DNA of 64,000 nucleotides from Propioniciclava sp. MC1595 (lineage in GTDB: Bacteria > Actinomycetota > Actinomycetes > Propionibacteriales > Propionibacteriaceae). The notes under the pieces were generated by a model. The model saw nothing but the letters and a program-made list of their open reading frames with translations, was not told the origin of the DNA and searched no databases. The first letter of the stretch is position 1. Every line of letters starts with the position of its first letter. The stretch covers positions 1,240,001 through 1,304,000 of the forward strand of contig NZ_CP071870.1 of assembly GCF_017569205.1 (NCBI RefSeq). The letters run 5' to 3'. A program made the translations under genes and the position numbers. Below are positions 8,641 through 22,815 of this stretch, piece by piece.

Positions 8641-9226
8641 TGTGGCAGGCCCCCACCCGAAGGCCCGTTCGGCTACGGCCCACGCCGTGCACGGCCACGT
8701 CATGGAGATGTCCGAGGCGGGCCAGGACCCGGCCGCCACCACCTTCGGCTGGAACATCCTCCTGCTGTGCGGCGACCCCAACGACCCCAGCACCTACTTC
8801 GCGGGTGCCGACCGGTCCAAGGTCTCGCCGATCTCGTGCCCCGACAACGTCACGTTCGACGAGCACGGCAACCTGTGGATCTCCACCGACGGCAACCAGC
8901 TGGGCGCGCACGACGGCCTGTACGCCGTGCCGCTGGCCGGGGAGCACCGGGGCGAGGTGCGCCAGTTCCTCTCGGTACCGACCGGCGCCGAGACCTGTGG
9001 CCCGTGGGTCACGGAGGAGCGGGTGAACATCTGCATGCAGCACCCGGGCGAGACGAACGGCTCGACGTTCGAGGACCCGTCCTCGCACTGGCCCGACGGT
9101 GGTGACTCGCTGCCGCGTCCGTCGGTGGTGACGATCTGGCAGCAGGGCAAGTCGGCGGCCAACCAGCGTGAGCCGAAGGCCCCCGCCGGCCCGCGCGGTC
9201 AGCGGATCCCGGACCCCAAGGCCTGA
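8641..9226 (+). pseudogene. C-terminal remnant of a PhoX-family (DUF839) alkaline phosphatase
   Basis: The frame encodes the conserved tail of PhoX-type secreted phosphatases: HVMEMSEAGQDPAATTFGWN, SKVSPISCPDNVTFDEHGN, LWISTDGNQLGAHDGLYAV, FLSVPTGAETCGPWVT and PSSHWPDGGDSLPRPSVV. These enzymes are normally about 650-700 residues with a Tat signal peptide; only about the last 190 residues remain, with no signal peptide. The homology begins directly next to the divergent start of the MauE-Trx gene at 8632, which suggests a deletion junction there. An internal ATG at 8702 could give 174 residues, but no ribosome site is seen. The 3' end overlaps the end of ctaA by 28 bp. Confidence 0.85.
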
Positions 9227-10134
9227 TCCCGCTCCGACGGCCCGGTCGCCCGCGTGGCGGCCGGGCCGTCGGCGTACGCGGTGCTGTACCAGGCGTGGCC
9301 CAGGGCCACGACGAACAGCGTGGTGCCGATCATGTGGCCCAGGACGAGGACGATGGGCAGGTGGGTGAAGTACTGCACGTAGCCGACGACGCCCTGGAAC
9401 AGCTCGGTGGCCAGCACGGCCAGCCAGATGGTGCGCAGGCGGGCGTCGCCCCAGGCCAGCACGAGGGCCAGGACCGTGAGTGCCACGAGGGCCCACACCG
9501 CCCAGGCGTGGATCTTGGAGGTCCACTCGGGGTCGAAGCCGTTGCGGGTGGCGGCGCCGTCGCCGGCGTGCGGGCCCGAGCCGGTCACGACGACGCCGAG
9601 CGCGACCACGACCATGCCCAGCAGGAAGATGAGTCGGGTGAGGGCGTACAGCCTCCCGGACGCGACGACGGGGGTCAGGTCGTGGGCGAGGTGGACCATC
9701 CGCAGGCAGATCAGGATCAGGGCCACGGACGCCACCATGTGCAGCCCGACCACCCACGGGTCGAGCTGGGTGAGGACCGACACGCCGCCGATCACGGCCT
9801 GCGCGATGATGCCCAGGCCCACGCCGATCGACAGCTCGAACAGGCGCAGCGGGGCGGTGCCGCGGCGGAAGGCCCGCCAGGCGGCGATCGCGGTCGCTAG
9901 GGCGATGGCGGCCAGCACGAAGGTGAGGAGCCGGTTACCGAACTCGATGGCGCCGTGCAGGCCCTGCTCGGGGGTCGGCACGTAGCTGCCGGGCTCGCAC
10001 TGCGGCCAGGTCGGGCAACCGAGGCCGGACTTGGTGAGGCGCACCAGCGCGCCGGTCCAGATGATCACCATGTTCGCCACGAGGTTGGCGATGGTGAGCC
10101 GGCGCAGCGTGCGGGTGGAGGTCAGGAGGTCCAT
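9199..10134 (-). CDS. ctaA: Heme A synthase (COX15/CtaA family)
   Basis: Oxidises the C8 methyl of heme O to the formyl group of heme A, for the aa3-type cytochrome c oxidase. This is a 311-residue membrane protein with about eight helices. It shows GALVRLTKSGLGCPTWPQC after helix 1, the HGAIEFGNRLLTFV heme-ligand helix, GLHMVASVALILICLRMVH and a final GHMIGTTLFVVALGHAW with conserved His. The ATG at 10134 overlaps the end of the ABC permease by 13 bp, so ABC ATPase, permease and ctaA form one minus-strand unit, as in mycobacteria. Confidence 0.93.
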   Translation of the reverse strand: MDLLTSTRTLRRLTIANLVANMVIIWTGALVRLTKSGLGCPTWPQCEPGSYVPTPEQGLHGAIEFGNRLLTFVLAAIALATAIAAWRAFRRGTAPLRLFELSIGVGLGIIAQAVIGGVSVLTQLDPWVVGLHMVASVALILICLRMVHLAHDLTPVVASGRLYALTRLIFLLGMVVVALGVVVTGSGPHAGDGAATRNGFDPEWTSKIHAWAVWALVALTVLALVLAWGDARLRTIWLAVLATELFQGVVGYVQYFTHLPIVLVLGHMIGTTLFVVALGHAWYSTAYADGPAATRATGPSERDQALGSGIR

Positions 10135-10886
10135 CGGAAGGCCTTTCGTGCCACGAGCAGGGCGAGGGCCGCCCACGCGGCCAGGATGAGCAGGGGGAGC
10201 GGGTCCGCGGCGCCGACCGAGGCGAGCCGCAGCGTCTCGCCGAGGGCGCCGAAGGGGGCGAGTCGTAGCGGCCACCGGGCCCAGTCGGGGTAGGCCGCGA
10301 CCGGCAGCACCAGCGCGCCGCCCGCGGCGACGACCAGGTAGATCAGGTTGGCGACGGCCAGCGTCGCCTCGGCGCGCAGCCGGCCGGCGAGGGCGAGGGC
10401 GAACCCGGCGAAGGTCACGAGCGCGAGCAGGGACGCGACGACGGCGATGACCAGGCTGGGCAGGTGGAGGACCGGGCGCCAGCCGAGCGCGAACGCGACG
10501 GCGGCGATGAGGAGCACCTGCAGGGCGGCGATGCCCGCGGTCGCGAGCGCCTTGCCGGCGATCAGGTCACCGCGGGTGAGCGGGGTGGCGACCAGCCGCT
10601 CGAGCACGCCGTAGCGCCGCTCGAAGGCCGTGTTGATCGCGAGCGAGGTGAACGAGGTCGACCACAGGGCGAGCGCGAGCACCGACGGCGGCAGCAGGGC
10701 GGGGTCGAGGCCGACGCGCTCGCCGACGAGGACCCCGGCGACGAGCAGGCCGATCGGGATCACCAGCGCCAGCAGCAACTGCTCGCCGTTGCGCAGCAGC
10801 AGGGACGCCTCGGTGCGGGCGTGGTCGAGGATGCGTCGGCCCCGCGGCGCGGACGCCGGGGCGGGGGAGAGGTCGAGTGCGGTCAT
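10122..10886 (-). CDS. ABC-2 type transporter permease
   Basis: A 254-residue membrane subunit of a two-gene ABC exporter. It has a short cytoplasmic N terminus (EASLLLRNGEQLLLALVIP) followed by six hydrophobic helices in the ABC-2 arrangement, with the cytoplasmic loop RRYGVLERLVATPLTRGDLI that contacts the ATPase. Its ATG overlaps the ATPase stop as ATGA, and its own end overlaps ctaA. This gene pair beside ctaA is conserved in actinobacteria (the mycobacterial Rv1457c/Rv1458c type), which suggests a role linked to heme or oxidase biogenesis. The substrate is unknown. Confidence 0.88.
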   Translation of the reverse strand: MTALDLSPAPASAPRGRRILDHARTEASLLLRNGEQLLLALVIPIGLLVAGVLVGERVGLDPALLPPSVLALALWSTSFTSLAINTAFERRYGVLERLVATPLTRGDLIAGKALATAGIAALQVLLIAAVAFALGWRPVLHLPSLVIAVVASLLALVTFAGFALALAGRLRAEATLAVANLIYLVVAAGGALVLPVAAYPDWARWPLRLAPFGALGETLRLASVGAADPLPLLILAAWAALALLVARKAFRWTS

Positions 10887-11590
10887 GCCTGCGCCCCCGT
10901 GTGCCGGAGGAAGACGTCCTCGAGGGACTCGGTGGCGGTCAGCTCGGCCACGGTGCCGTCGATCGCGATCCGGCCGGCGTCCATGATCCACACGTGGTCG
11001 GCCAGCTGGGCGGCCTCGTCCATCGCGTGGGTGGTGAGCAGGACGCCGACGCCCGCGTCGGCGAGCTGCCGGACCAGGCCCCACGTGCGCCGGCGGGCGT
11101 GGGGGTCCATGCCGGCGGTGGGCTCGTCGAGGAGGACGAACTCGGGGCGCCCGACCAGTGCCCCGGCGAGGTTGACCGCCTGCTGCTGGCCGCCGGACAG
11201 CCGCCGGTAGGGCGTCCTGGCGAACGAGGTGATCCCGAGGGCCTCGGCGAGGGCGTCCACGTCGTGCGGGTGGGCGTAGAGGCCGGCCAAGTAGCGCAGC
11301 AGCTCCAGCGGGCGGATGCCCGACCACGCGCCGGTGGCCTGGGGCATCAGGCCGAGGCGGGCGAGGGCGTCCGGGTGGCCGGCCGGGCGGCCGAGCACCT
11401 GCGCGTTGCCGCCGTCGACCGGCACGAGGCCGGTCAGCACGCGGATCGTGGTGGTCTTGCCGGCACCGTTGGGGCCGAGCAGCGCCGTGATCGCGCCCGG
11501 GACCGCGGTGAACGTCAGCCCGTCCAGCACGCGGCGCCCGCCGAGGGTGACCTTGACCCCGTCGAGGGCGAGTGCAGCGGCGGCGGGCAT
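10883..11590 (-). CDS. ABC transporter ATP-binding protein
   Basis: The 235-residue nucleotide-binding subunit of the exporter. Walker A is GPNGAGKTTTI near residue 40, the Q-loop region is LMPQATGAW, the signature is RLSGGQQQ, Walker B is FVLLDEPTAGMD, and the switch His is in TTHAMDEA. A TAGAGT hexamer (11598-11603, minus) lies seven bases before the ATG at 11590, so a leaderless transcript is likely. The alternative GTG at 11599 falls inside that hexamer and is rejected. It lies only 31 bp after the stop of the downstream pyrophosphatase gene (hppA1), so read-through is possible too. Confidence 0.92.
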   Translation of the reverse strand: MPAAAALALDGVKVTLGGRRVLDGLTFTAVPGAITALLGPNGAGKTTTIRVLTGLVPVDGGNAQVLGRPAGHPDALARLGLMPQATGAWSGIRPLELLRYLAGLYAHPHDVDALAEALGITSFARTPYRRLSGGQQQAVNLAGALVGRPEFVLLDEPTAGMDPHARRRTWGLVRQLADAGVGVLLTTHAMDEAAQLADHVWIMDAGRIAIDGTVAELTATESLEDVFLRHTGAQA

Positions 11591-11621
11591 GGCGGCCACT
11601 CTACCGGTGGCCGCCGCCCCC

Positions 11622-14183
<2,562 letters not shown>

Positions 14184-14247
14184 GTGACCCCTTCGTGCGT
14201 CGTCGTTGAGCGCACACCCCGCGGGGGCGGGGCGTCGATCCCAGCAC

Positions 14248-14285
14248 AATAGGGGGCTGCCCGCAGGTGCGGGCAACCCCCTATT
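14248..14285 (-). terminator. Hairpin terminator between the two pyrophosphatase genes
   Basis: A 17-bp stem with one C-A mismatch (14248-14264 with 14269-14285, loop AGGT) lies 20 bp beyond the stop of copy 2 and 64 bp before the start of copy 1. No strong T-tract follows. It should largely separate transcription of the two copies. Confidence 0.75.
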
Positions 14286-14305
14286 GGTGCGTGTTTCGGC
14301 GCCGG

Positions 14306-16804
<2,499 letters not shown>

Positions 16805-17037
16805 GAGTGTTCCTTTGGTCCGGGTGAGCAACGGCGCGATCGTCGTCCACCCTGAACACTACGCCCTGTAGTGGACATTTTGGTGCCGTCCACAATTTGT
16901 CCCGCAAGTTCGGAAGGACTCATCCCGAACCCCGTCCCGAAGGTGCGCCACGCTGTCCAGCACCCGGGTGGTCGAGTTGCACACTGACGGATATTTGCAA
17001 GAATGGTGTTGTCTAATACGAGTCGAAGGGGGTGGAG
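16805..17037. promoter_or_regulatory. Divergent promoter region of hppA copy 2 and the suf operon
   Basis: A 233-bp intergenic region. On the hppA side, a perfect inverted repeat CACTAC-GCCCT-GTAGTG (16857-16873) lies about 50 bp before the GTG and could be an operator. On the suf side, an AT-rich patch (16988-17019) contains the self-complementary TTGCAA (16995-17000) flanked by ATT/AAT, followed by TAATAC (17014-17019), a good -10. In other actinobacteria SufR binds an inverted repeat in its own promoter, so the TTGCAA patch is the best candidate. AAGGGG (17026-17031) is the ribosome site of sufR. Confidence 0.5.
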
Positions 17038-17718
17038 ATGGCTGAGCACGTGCCGGACACGGTGGTCGAACCGCTCTCCGACGACGTCTCGACCCGCGAC
17101 CGGGTGGCCCGCTCGATCCTCGAGCACGGCCCCTCCACGGCGGCCGACCTCGCCGAGCGCCTCGACCTGACCGCCGCCGCCATCCGTCGCCACCTGGCGG
17201 TCCTGACCGACGCGGGGCACCTCGTCGCCCGCGAGCAGCGGGTGTACGGCCACCGCGGGCGGGGGCGTCCGGCCAAGGTGTTCGCGCTGACGGACGCTGG
17301 CCGCGAGACCTTCCACCACGCCTACGACCAGCTCGCGATCCGCGCGCTGCAGTTCCTCCGCGCCGCCGGCGGGGCGGAGGCGGTCAACGACTTCGCCGAA
17401 CAGGTGATGGAGGAGGTGCGCCGTCGGTTCACCGCCGAGGGTGCGGAATACAATTCCCCGGCCGACGCGTTGGCCGAGGTGCTGAACGAACAGGGGTACG
17501 TCGCGTCCCTGGAGCCGGTGGCCTCCGGGACGCAGTTGTGCCAGTACCACTGTCCCGTGGCGCACGTGGCGCGCGAGTTCCCCGAACTCTGTGCCGCGGA
17601 GACGCGCCTGTTCTCCGAGCTGCTGGGTAGCCATGTCCAGCGGATCGCGACGATTGCCCATGGCGACGGGGTGTGCACCACGCACATCCCACACCCAGTT
17701 GAGAGGAAGGTCTCATGA
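17038..17718 (+). CDS. sufR: Iron-sulfur sensing repressor SufR (DeoR/ArsR-type winged helix)
   Basis: The autoregulatory repressor of the suf operon. The 226-residue product has an N-terminal winged helix ([21 protein letters not shown], then [17 protein letters not shown]) and a C-terminal domain with three Cys at 168, 172 and 185 ([10 protein letters not shown] and ELCAAE), positioned to bind a [4Fe-4S] cluster as in the family. The ATG at 17038 is preferred, since AAGGGG is correctly spaced; a GTG six bases earlier is possible. The stop overlaps the sufB ATG as ATGA. It corresponds to mycobacterial Rv1460. Confidence 0.92.
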   Translation: MAEHVPDTVVEPLSDDVSTRDRVARSILEHGPSTAADLAERLDLTAAAIRRHLAVLTDAGHLVAREQRVYGHRGRGRPAKVFALTDAGRETFHHAYDQLAIRALQFLRAAGGAEAVNDFAEQVMEEVRRRFTAEGAEYNSPADALAEVLNEQGYVASLEPVASGTQLCQYHCPVAHVAREFPELCAAETRLFSELLGSHVQRIATIAHGDGVCTTHIPHPVERKVS

Positions 17719-19151
17719 CCCAGACCCAGGCCCCCGGGCTCGGTGCCACACAGGACGAGCACCTCGAGGCCCTCGGGAACTACCGCTTCGGCTGGCACGA
17801 CTCGGACGTCGCCGGCGCCTCTGCGCGTCGCGGTCTGAGCGAGGCCGTCGTGCGCGACATCTCCGGCCTGAAGAACGAGCCGGAGTGGATGCTCGAGCGC
17901 CGCCTGCGCGGGCTCAAGCTCTTCGAGCGCAAGCCGATGCCGACGTGGGGTGCGGACCTGTCGACGATCGACTTCGACAACATCAAGTACTTCGTGCGGT
18001 CCACCGAGCGCCAGGCGCAGACGTGGGAGGACCTCCCCGAGGACATCAAGAACACCTACGACCGCCTCGGCATCCCCGACGCCGAGAAGCAGCGCCTCGT
18101 CGCCGGCGTGGCCGCGCAGTACGAGTCGGAGGTCGTCTACCACAAGATCAACGAGGAGCTCGAGCGCCAGGGCGTCATCTTCCTCGACACCGACACGGGC
18201 CTGAAGGAGCACCCCGAGCTCTTCGAGGAGTACTTCGGCACCGTCATCCCGACCGGTGACAACAAGTTCTCGGCGCTGAACACCGCGACCTGGTCGGGCG
18301 GCTCGTTCATCTACGTGCCCAAGGGCGTCCACGTGTCGATCCCGCTGCAGGCCTACTTCCGGATCAACACCGAGAACATGGGCCAGTTCGAGCGCACGCT
18401 GATCATCGCCGACGAGGGCTCCTACGTGCACTACGTCGAGGGCTGCACCGCGCCGATCTACAAGTCGGACTCGCTGCACTCGGCCGTCGTCGAGATCGTG
18501 GTGAAGAAGAACGCCCGCGTGCGCTACACGACGATCCAGAACTGGTCGAACAACGTGTACAACCTCGTCACCAAGCGCGCCACCTGCGAGGAGGGCGCGA
18601 CCATGGAGTGGATCGACGGCAACATCGGTTCCAAGGTGACGATGAAGTACCCGGCCGTGTGGCTGCTCGGCGAGCACGCCAAGGGCGAGACCCTCTCGAT
18701 CGCGTTCGCGGGGGAGGGACAGCACCAGGACACCGGCTCGAAGATGGTGCACGCCGCGCCGCACACGAGCAGCTCGATCATCTCCAAGTCCGTCGCCCGG
18801 GGCGGCGGCCGGGCGTCCTACCGCGGCCTCGTCGAGGTGCAGCCGCAGGCGCACCACTCCGCCAGCTCGGTGAAGTGTGACGCGCTGCTGGTCGACACCG
18901 TCTCCCGGTCGGACACCTACCCCTACGTCGACGTCCAGGTCGACGACGTGTCGATGGCCCACGAGGCCACCGTCTCGAAGGTCTCCGACGACCAGCTGTT
19001 CTACCTGATGCAGCGCGGGATGGAGGAGGACGAGGCCATGGCCATGATCGTGCGCGGCTTCGTCGAGCCCATCGCGCGCGAACTGCCGATGGAGTACGCC
19101 CTGGAGTTGAACCGCCTGATCGAGCTGCAGATGGAAGGAGCCGTGGGCTGA
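17715..19151 (+). CDS. sufB: Fe-S cluster assembly scaffold protein SufB
   Basis: A core subunit of the SufBC2D scaffold complex that builds Fe-S clusters. The 478-residue protein contains the N-terminal helical region ([20 protein letters not shown]), the right-handed beta-helix core ([34 protein letters not shown]) and the C-terminal [13 protein letters not shown] with the Cys expected to accept sulfur or bind the cluster. No intein interrupts it, unlike the M. tuberculosis orthologue. It is translationally coupled to sufR (4-bp overlap) and followed 22 bp later by sufD. Confidence 0.96.
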   Translation: MTQTQAPGLGATQDEHLEALGNYRFGWHDSDVAGASARRGLSEAVVRDISGLKNEPEWMLERRLRGLKLFERKPMPTWGADLSTIDFDNIKYFVRSTERQAQTWEDLPEDIKNTYDRLGIPDAEKQRLVAGVAAQYESEVVYHKINEELERQGVIFLDTDTGLKEHPELFEEYFGTVIPTGDNKFSALNTATWSGGSFIYVPKGVHVSIPLQAYFRINTENMGQFERTLIIADEGSYVHYVEGCTAPIYKSDSLHSAVVEIVVKKNARVRYTTIQNWSNNVYNLVTKRATCEEGATMEWIDGNIGSKVTMKYPAVWLLGEHAKGETLSIAFAGEGQHQDTGSKMVHAAPHTSSSIISKSVARGGGRASYRGLVEVQPQAHHSASSVKCDALLVDTVSRSDTYPYVDVQVDDVSMAHEATVSKVSDDQLFYLMQRGMEEDEAMAMIVRGFVEPIARELPMEYALELNRLIELQMEGAVG

Positions 19152-19173
19152 CGCCCGCGGGAGGAACCACAAC

Positions 19174-20373
19174 GTGACCGTGACTGAAGTCCCCAACGTG
19201 GCCGGGGCGATCGAGACCCTCGAGTCGCACCTGCACCCGCAGCCGAGCTTCGACCTGGCTGACCACCCAATGCCCCACGGCCGCGAGGAGGTCTGGCGCT
19301 TCACCCCGATGCGCCGCATCGCCCCGCTGCTGGCCGAGCGCGCCAACGAGGACCTCCCCGGCGACAACGCCGTCGAGTTCACCCTCCACGAGGTGGCCGG
19401 CGTCGAGGCGTCCAACCTCAAGGCGGGCCAGGCGCCCCGCGGCACCGTGCTCACGCCCGGCGACCGCCCGGCCGCGCTGGCGAACCTGGGCTGCGAGGAC
19501 GCGCTGTACCTGCGCATCCCCGCCAACACCGAGGTGGCCGAGCCGATCCGGCTCGACATCGAGGGCCGGGACGCCGCGCGCCGCAGCAACGCGGTGCACG
19601 TGATCGTGGCCGAGCCGAACTCGAAGGCCACCGTGGTGTTCCGCCACACGGGCTCGACCCAGCAGCTCGAGAACATCGAGATCGACGTCCGCGACGGCGC
19701 GAACCTGACGTTCGTGTCGCTGCAGGACTGGGACGACGACACCCTGCACGCGGCCGAGCACACCGCCCGCGTGGGCCGCGACGCGACCTACCGGCACGTG
19801 AACGTCAGCTTCGGCGGCGACCTGGTGCGCATGCACACCAACGTCTCCTACGACGGCCCCGGCGGATCGGCCGAGCTGTTCGGCCTCTACTTCGCCGACG
19901 CCGGCCAGCACATCGAGCACCGCCTGTTCGTCGACCACAACGCCCCGCACACCAAGAGCAACGTCGACTACCGCGGCGCGCTCCAGGGGCAGGACGCCCA
20001 CGCCGTCTGGATCGGCGACGTGGTGATCCGCAAGGTCGCCGAGGGGATCGAGACCTACGAGTCGAACAAGAACCTCGTGCTCACCGAGGGCGCCCGCGCC
20101 GACTCGGTGCCCAACCTCGAGATCGAGACCGGCGAGATCGCCGGCGCCGGGCACAGCTCGACGACCGGCCGCTTCGACGACGAGCACCTGTTCTACCTGA
20201 CCAGCCGCGGCATCGACCCCGTCGAGGCCAAGCGCCTGGTCGTGATGGGCTTCTTCATCGACATCATCCGGCGCATCGGCGTCGACGACGTCGAGGAGCG
20301 CCTCATCGCCGAGGTCGAGCGCGAGCTCGCCGCCAGCGTCGGGGCCGCACCCGCGGCGTCCGTGGAGGCCTGA
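19174..20373 (+). CDS. sufD: Fe-S cluster assembly protein SufD
   Basis: A SufB paralogue that forms the SufB-SufD heterodimer on which the nascent cluster is assembled. 399 residues. The central beta-helix (NVSFGGDLVRMHTNVSYDGP, ELFGLYFADAGQHIEHRLFV) and the C-terminal FDDEHLFYLTSRGIDPVEAKRLVVMGFF helix motif are typical. The HxxxD-type segment FVDHNAPHTKSNVDYRGAL contains the conserved His region that pairs with the SufB Cys. The start is GTG at 19174. The TGA overlaps the next ATG as TGATG. Confidence 0.95.
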   Translation: MTVTEVPNVAGAIETLESHLHPQPSFDLADHPMPHGREEVWRFTPMRRIAPLLAERANEDLPGDNAVEFTLHEVAGVEASNLKAGQAPRGTVLTPGDRPAALANLGCEDALYLRIPANTEVAEPIRLDIEGRDAARRSNAVHVIVAEPNSKATVVFRHTGSTQQLENIEIDVRDGANLTFVSLQDWDDDTLHAAEHTARVGRDATYRHVNVSFGGDLVRMHTNVSYDGPGGSAELFGLYFADAGQHIEHRLFVDHNAPHTKSNVDYRGALQGQDAHAVWIGDVVIRKVAEGIETYESNKNLVLTEGARADSVPNLEIETGEIAGAGHSSTTGRFDDEHLFYLTSRGIDPVEAKRLVVMGFFIDIIRRIGVDDVEERLIAEVERELAASVGAAPAASVEA

Positions 20374-20699
20374 TGGCCTGGACCCGCGCGTGCTCCGTCA
20401 TCGAGCTGGAGGACGACAAGCCCTTCTCGGCGGAGGTGGGTGACGAGATCGTCGCCCTCGTCCAGCACGAGGGGCAGTTGTTCGCCATCCGTGACGAGTG
20501 CAGCCACGGCCGCGTCATGCTCAGCCTCGGCGAGGTCGACGAGTGCACCATCGAGTGCTTCGCCCACGGCAGCCGCTTCGACCTGCGCACCGGCGAGCCG
20601 CTCGAGCTGCCCGCGACCCGCCCGGTGCCGGTCTACCCCGTCACCGTCGAGGGCGACGACGTGCTCGTCGACCTCGACAACCCCCTGAACTCGATCTGA
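20373..20699 (+). CDS. Rieske-type [2Fe-2S] ferredoxin of the suf operon
   Basis: A 108-residue soluble Rieske protein of the non-heme iron oxygenase ferredoxin type. The cluster ligands are visible as CSH (Cys43, His45) and CFAH (Cys62, His65). The loop between the two ligand boxes is 16 residues, as in oxygenase ferredoxins. The gene is inserted between sufD and sufC with a one-base overlap at its start and a 30-bp spacer after it, an arrangement common in actinobacterial suf operons. It may donate electrons during cluster assembly; its actual partner is not known. Confidence 0.93.
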   Translation: MAWTRACSVIELEDDKPFSAEVGDEIVALVQHEGQLFAIRDECSHGRVMLSLGEVDECTIECFAHGSRFDLRTGEPLELPATRPVPVYPVTVEGDDVLVDLDNPLNSI

Positions 20700-20729
20700 C
20701 AAACCCAGCTACCAGGAGTCACCAGACCC

Positions 20730-21494
20730 ATGTCCCTCGTCATCAGCGACCTGCACGTCGACGTCCTCACCGAGGACGGCCCCAAGGAGATCCTCAAGGG
20801 CGTCAACCTGACCATCAACCCGGGTGAGGTCCACGCCATCATGGGTCCCAACGGCTCGGGCAAGTCGACCCTGGCCTACGCCCTCGCCGGCCACCCCAAG
20901 TACGAGATCACCTCGGGCTCGGTGACCCTCGACGGCACCGACCTGGCCGAGCTCAGCGTCGACGAGCGCGCCCGCGCCGGCCTGTTCCTCGCCATGCAGT
21001 ACCCGGTCGAGGTGCCCGGCGTCTCGATGTCCAACTTCCTGCGCACCGCGAAGACCGCGATCGACGGCGAGGCCCCCAAGGTCCGCACGTGGGTCAAGGA
21101 GGTCAACCAGGCGATGGGGGACCTCGGGCTCGACAGCTCGTTCTCGGCCCGCTCGCTCAACGAGGGCTTCTCCGGTGGTGAGAAGAAGCGCGCCGAGATC
21201 GTCCAGCTGCAGCTGCTCAACCCGAAGTACGCGATCCTCGACGAGACCGACTCCGGCCTCGACATCGACGCGCTGCGCGTCGTCGCCGACGGCGTCAACC
21301 GCTACACCGCCCAGGGCGACCGCGGCGTGCTGCTGATCACGCACTACACGCGCATCCTGAACTACATCAAGCCCGACTTCGTGCACGTCTACGTCGACGG
21401 CCGGGTCGTCACCGAGGGTGGCCCCGAGCTCGCGGCCAAGCTCGAGGAGACCGGTTACGACGCGTACATCGCGGCGGCGCGGGCGAATGCCTGA
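20730..21494 (+). CDS. sufC: Fe-S cluster assembly ATPase SufC
   Basis: The ABC-type ATPase that drives conformational change of SufBD. 254 residues. Walker A is GPNGSGKSTLA (about residues 35-45), the signature is FSGGEKKRAEI, Walker B is YAILDETDSGLDIDAL, and the switch His is in LLITHYTRILNYI. All residues needed for ATP hydrolysis are present. AGGAG precedes the ATG. The 3' end overlaps the start of sufS by eight bases. Confidence 0.96.
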   Translation: MSLVISDLHVDVLTEDGPKEILKGVNLTINPGEVHAIMGPNGSGKSTLAYALAGHPKYEITSGSVTLDGTDLAELSVDERARAGLFLAMQYPVEVPGVSMSNFLRTAKTAIDGEAPKVRTWVKEVNQAMGDLGLDSSFSARSLNEGFSGGEKKRAEIVQLQLLNPKYAILDETDSGLDIDALRVVADGVNRYTAQGDRGVLLITHYTRILNYIKPDFVHVYVDGRVVTEGGPELAAKLEETGYDAYIAAARANA

Positions 21495-22815
21495 CACCGA
21501 CCTCTCGGCAGCCGGCTGGCTGGGGGCGTCCGAGCCGCCCCCGGCCGCGTTCGCGCTGCCGGGGCTCGTCCGGGACGACTTCCCGGTCCTGCAGCGGCAC
21601 GTGAACGGGCACCCGCTGGCCTACCTCGACTCGGCGAACACCTCCCAGAAGCCGCGGGCGGTCGTCGAGGCGATGAGCAACCACCTGCTGTTCCACAACG
21701 CCAATGTCGCCCGGGCCATGCACCAGCTGGGGGCCGAGGCGTCCGAGGCGTTCGAGGGGGGTCGGGCCAAGGTCGCCGCCTTCATCGGCGCGCGGACCGA
21801 GGAGGTCGTGTTCACCAAGAACGCCTCCGAGGCGCTGAACCTGGCCGCGCACACCCTCGGCCAGCACCTCGCGCTCGGCCCCGGTGACGAGGTCGTGGTG
21901 TCGGTGATGGAGCACCACTCCAACATCGTGCCGTGGCAGCTGCTGTGCCAGCGTACGGGCGCCACCCTGCGCTGGTTCGACATCACCGACGACGGACGCC
22001 TCGACCTCGACTCCGCGCGCGAGCAGGGCCTGGTCAACGAGCGCACCAAGGTCGTCTCGCTGACGTGGGTCAGCAACGTGCTCGGCACGGTCAACCCCGT
22101 CACCGAGCTCGCCGAGATGGCCCACGCCGTCGGCGCGGTGTTCGTCGTGGACGGGTCGCAGGCCGTGCCGCAGATGCCGGTCGACGTGACCACGCTGGGC
22201 GCCGACCTGCTCGCCTTCACCGCCCACAAGATGCTCGGCCCGACCGGGCTGGGCGTGCTGTGGGGCCGGTACGAGCTGCTCGAGCAGCTGCCGCCGTTCC
22301 TGGGTGGCGGGGAGATGATCGAGGTCGTCCGCATGGAGGGCTCGACCTTCGCCCGCCCGCCGGCCCGCTTCGAGGCCGGGACGCCGCCGATCGCCGAGGT
22401 CGTCGCCCTGGGCGCGGCCGTCGACTACCTGACCATGCTGGGCATGGACCGGGTCGCCGAGCACGAGCACCTGATCGCCACCTACGCCCTGGAGCAGCTG
22501 CAGCGCGTCGAGGGCCTGCGCATCCTGGGCCCGACCGAGGCGGTCGACCGCGGGGGAGCGATCTCGTTCACGCTGACCAGCTCCGACGGGTTCGACATCC
22601 ACCCCCACGACGTCATGCAGATCCTCGACTCGCGGGGCGTGGCGGTGCGCGGTGGCCACCACTGCGCACGCCCGCTGCACCACCGCCTGGGCATCCAGGC
22701 GTCCAGCCGGGCGTCGGCCTACCTGTACACCACGCCCGACGAGGTGGACGCCCTCGTCGAGGCGCTCGACCACACCCGTGACTTCTTCGGCGGGCACAGC
22801 GGGGGAGGACGATGA
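21487..22815 (+). CDS. sufS: Cysteine desulfurase SufS
   Basis: A PLP-dependent class II (SufS/CsdA type) desulfurase that takes sulfur from L-cysteine as an enzyme persulfide. 442 residues. The PLP Lys248 is in TAHKMLGPTG, and the persulfide Cys393 is in VRGGHHCARPLH on the short class-II loop. The RASAYLYTTPDEVD segment is typical. The ATG at 21487 overlaps the sufC stop region; the N-terminal 20 residues are variable and a slightly later start cannot be excluded. Its sulfur acceptor should be SufU, encoded next with an ATGA overlap. Confidence 0.95.
   Translation: MPDTDLSAAGWLGASEPPPAAFALPGLVRDDFPVLQRHVNGHPLAYLDSANTSQKPRAVVEAMSNHLLFHNANVARAMHQLGAEASEAFEGGRAKVAAFIGARTEEVVFTKNASEALNLAAHTLGQHLALGPGDEVVVSVMEHHSNIVPWQLLCQRTGATLRWFDITDDGRLDLDSAREQGLVNERTKVVSLTWVSNVLGTVNPVTELAEMAHAVGAVFVVDGSQAVPQMPVDVTTLGADLLAFTAHKMLGPTGLGVLWGRYELLEQLPPFLGGGEMIEVVRMEGSTFARPPARFEAGTPPIAEVVALGAAVDYLTMLGMDRVAEHEHLIATYALEQLQRVEGLRILGPTEAVDRGGAISFTLTSSDGFDIHPHDVMQILDSRGVAVRGGHHCARPLHHRLGIQASSRASAYLYTTPDEVDALVEALDHTRDFFGGHSGGGR

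Noticed and set aside
17715-19151. Intein in SufB
   Set aside because: The gene is 478 codons long with uninterrupted SufB similarity, so the intein known from the tuberculosis orthologue is absent.
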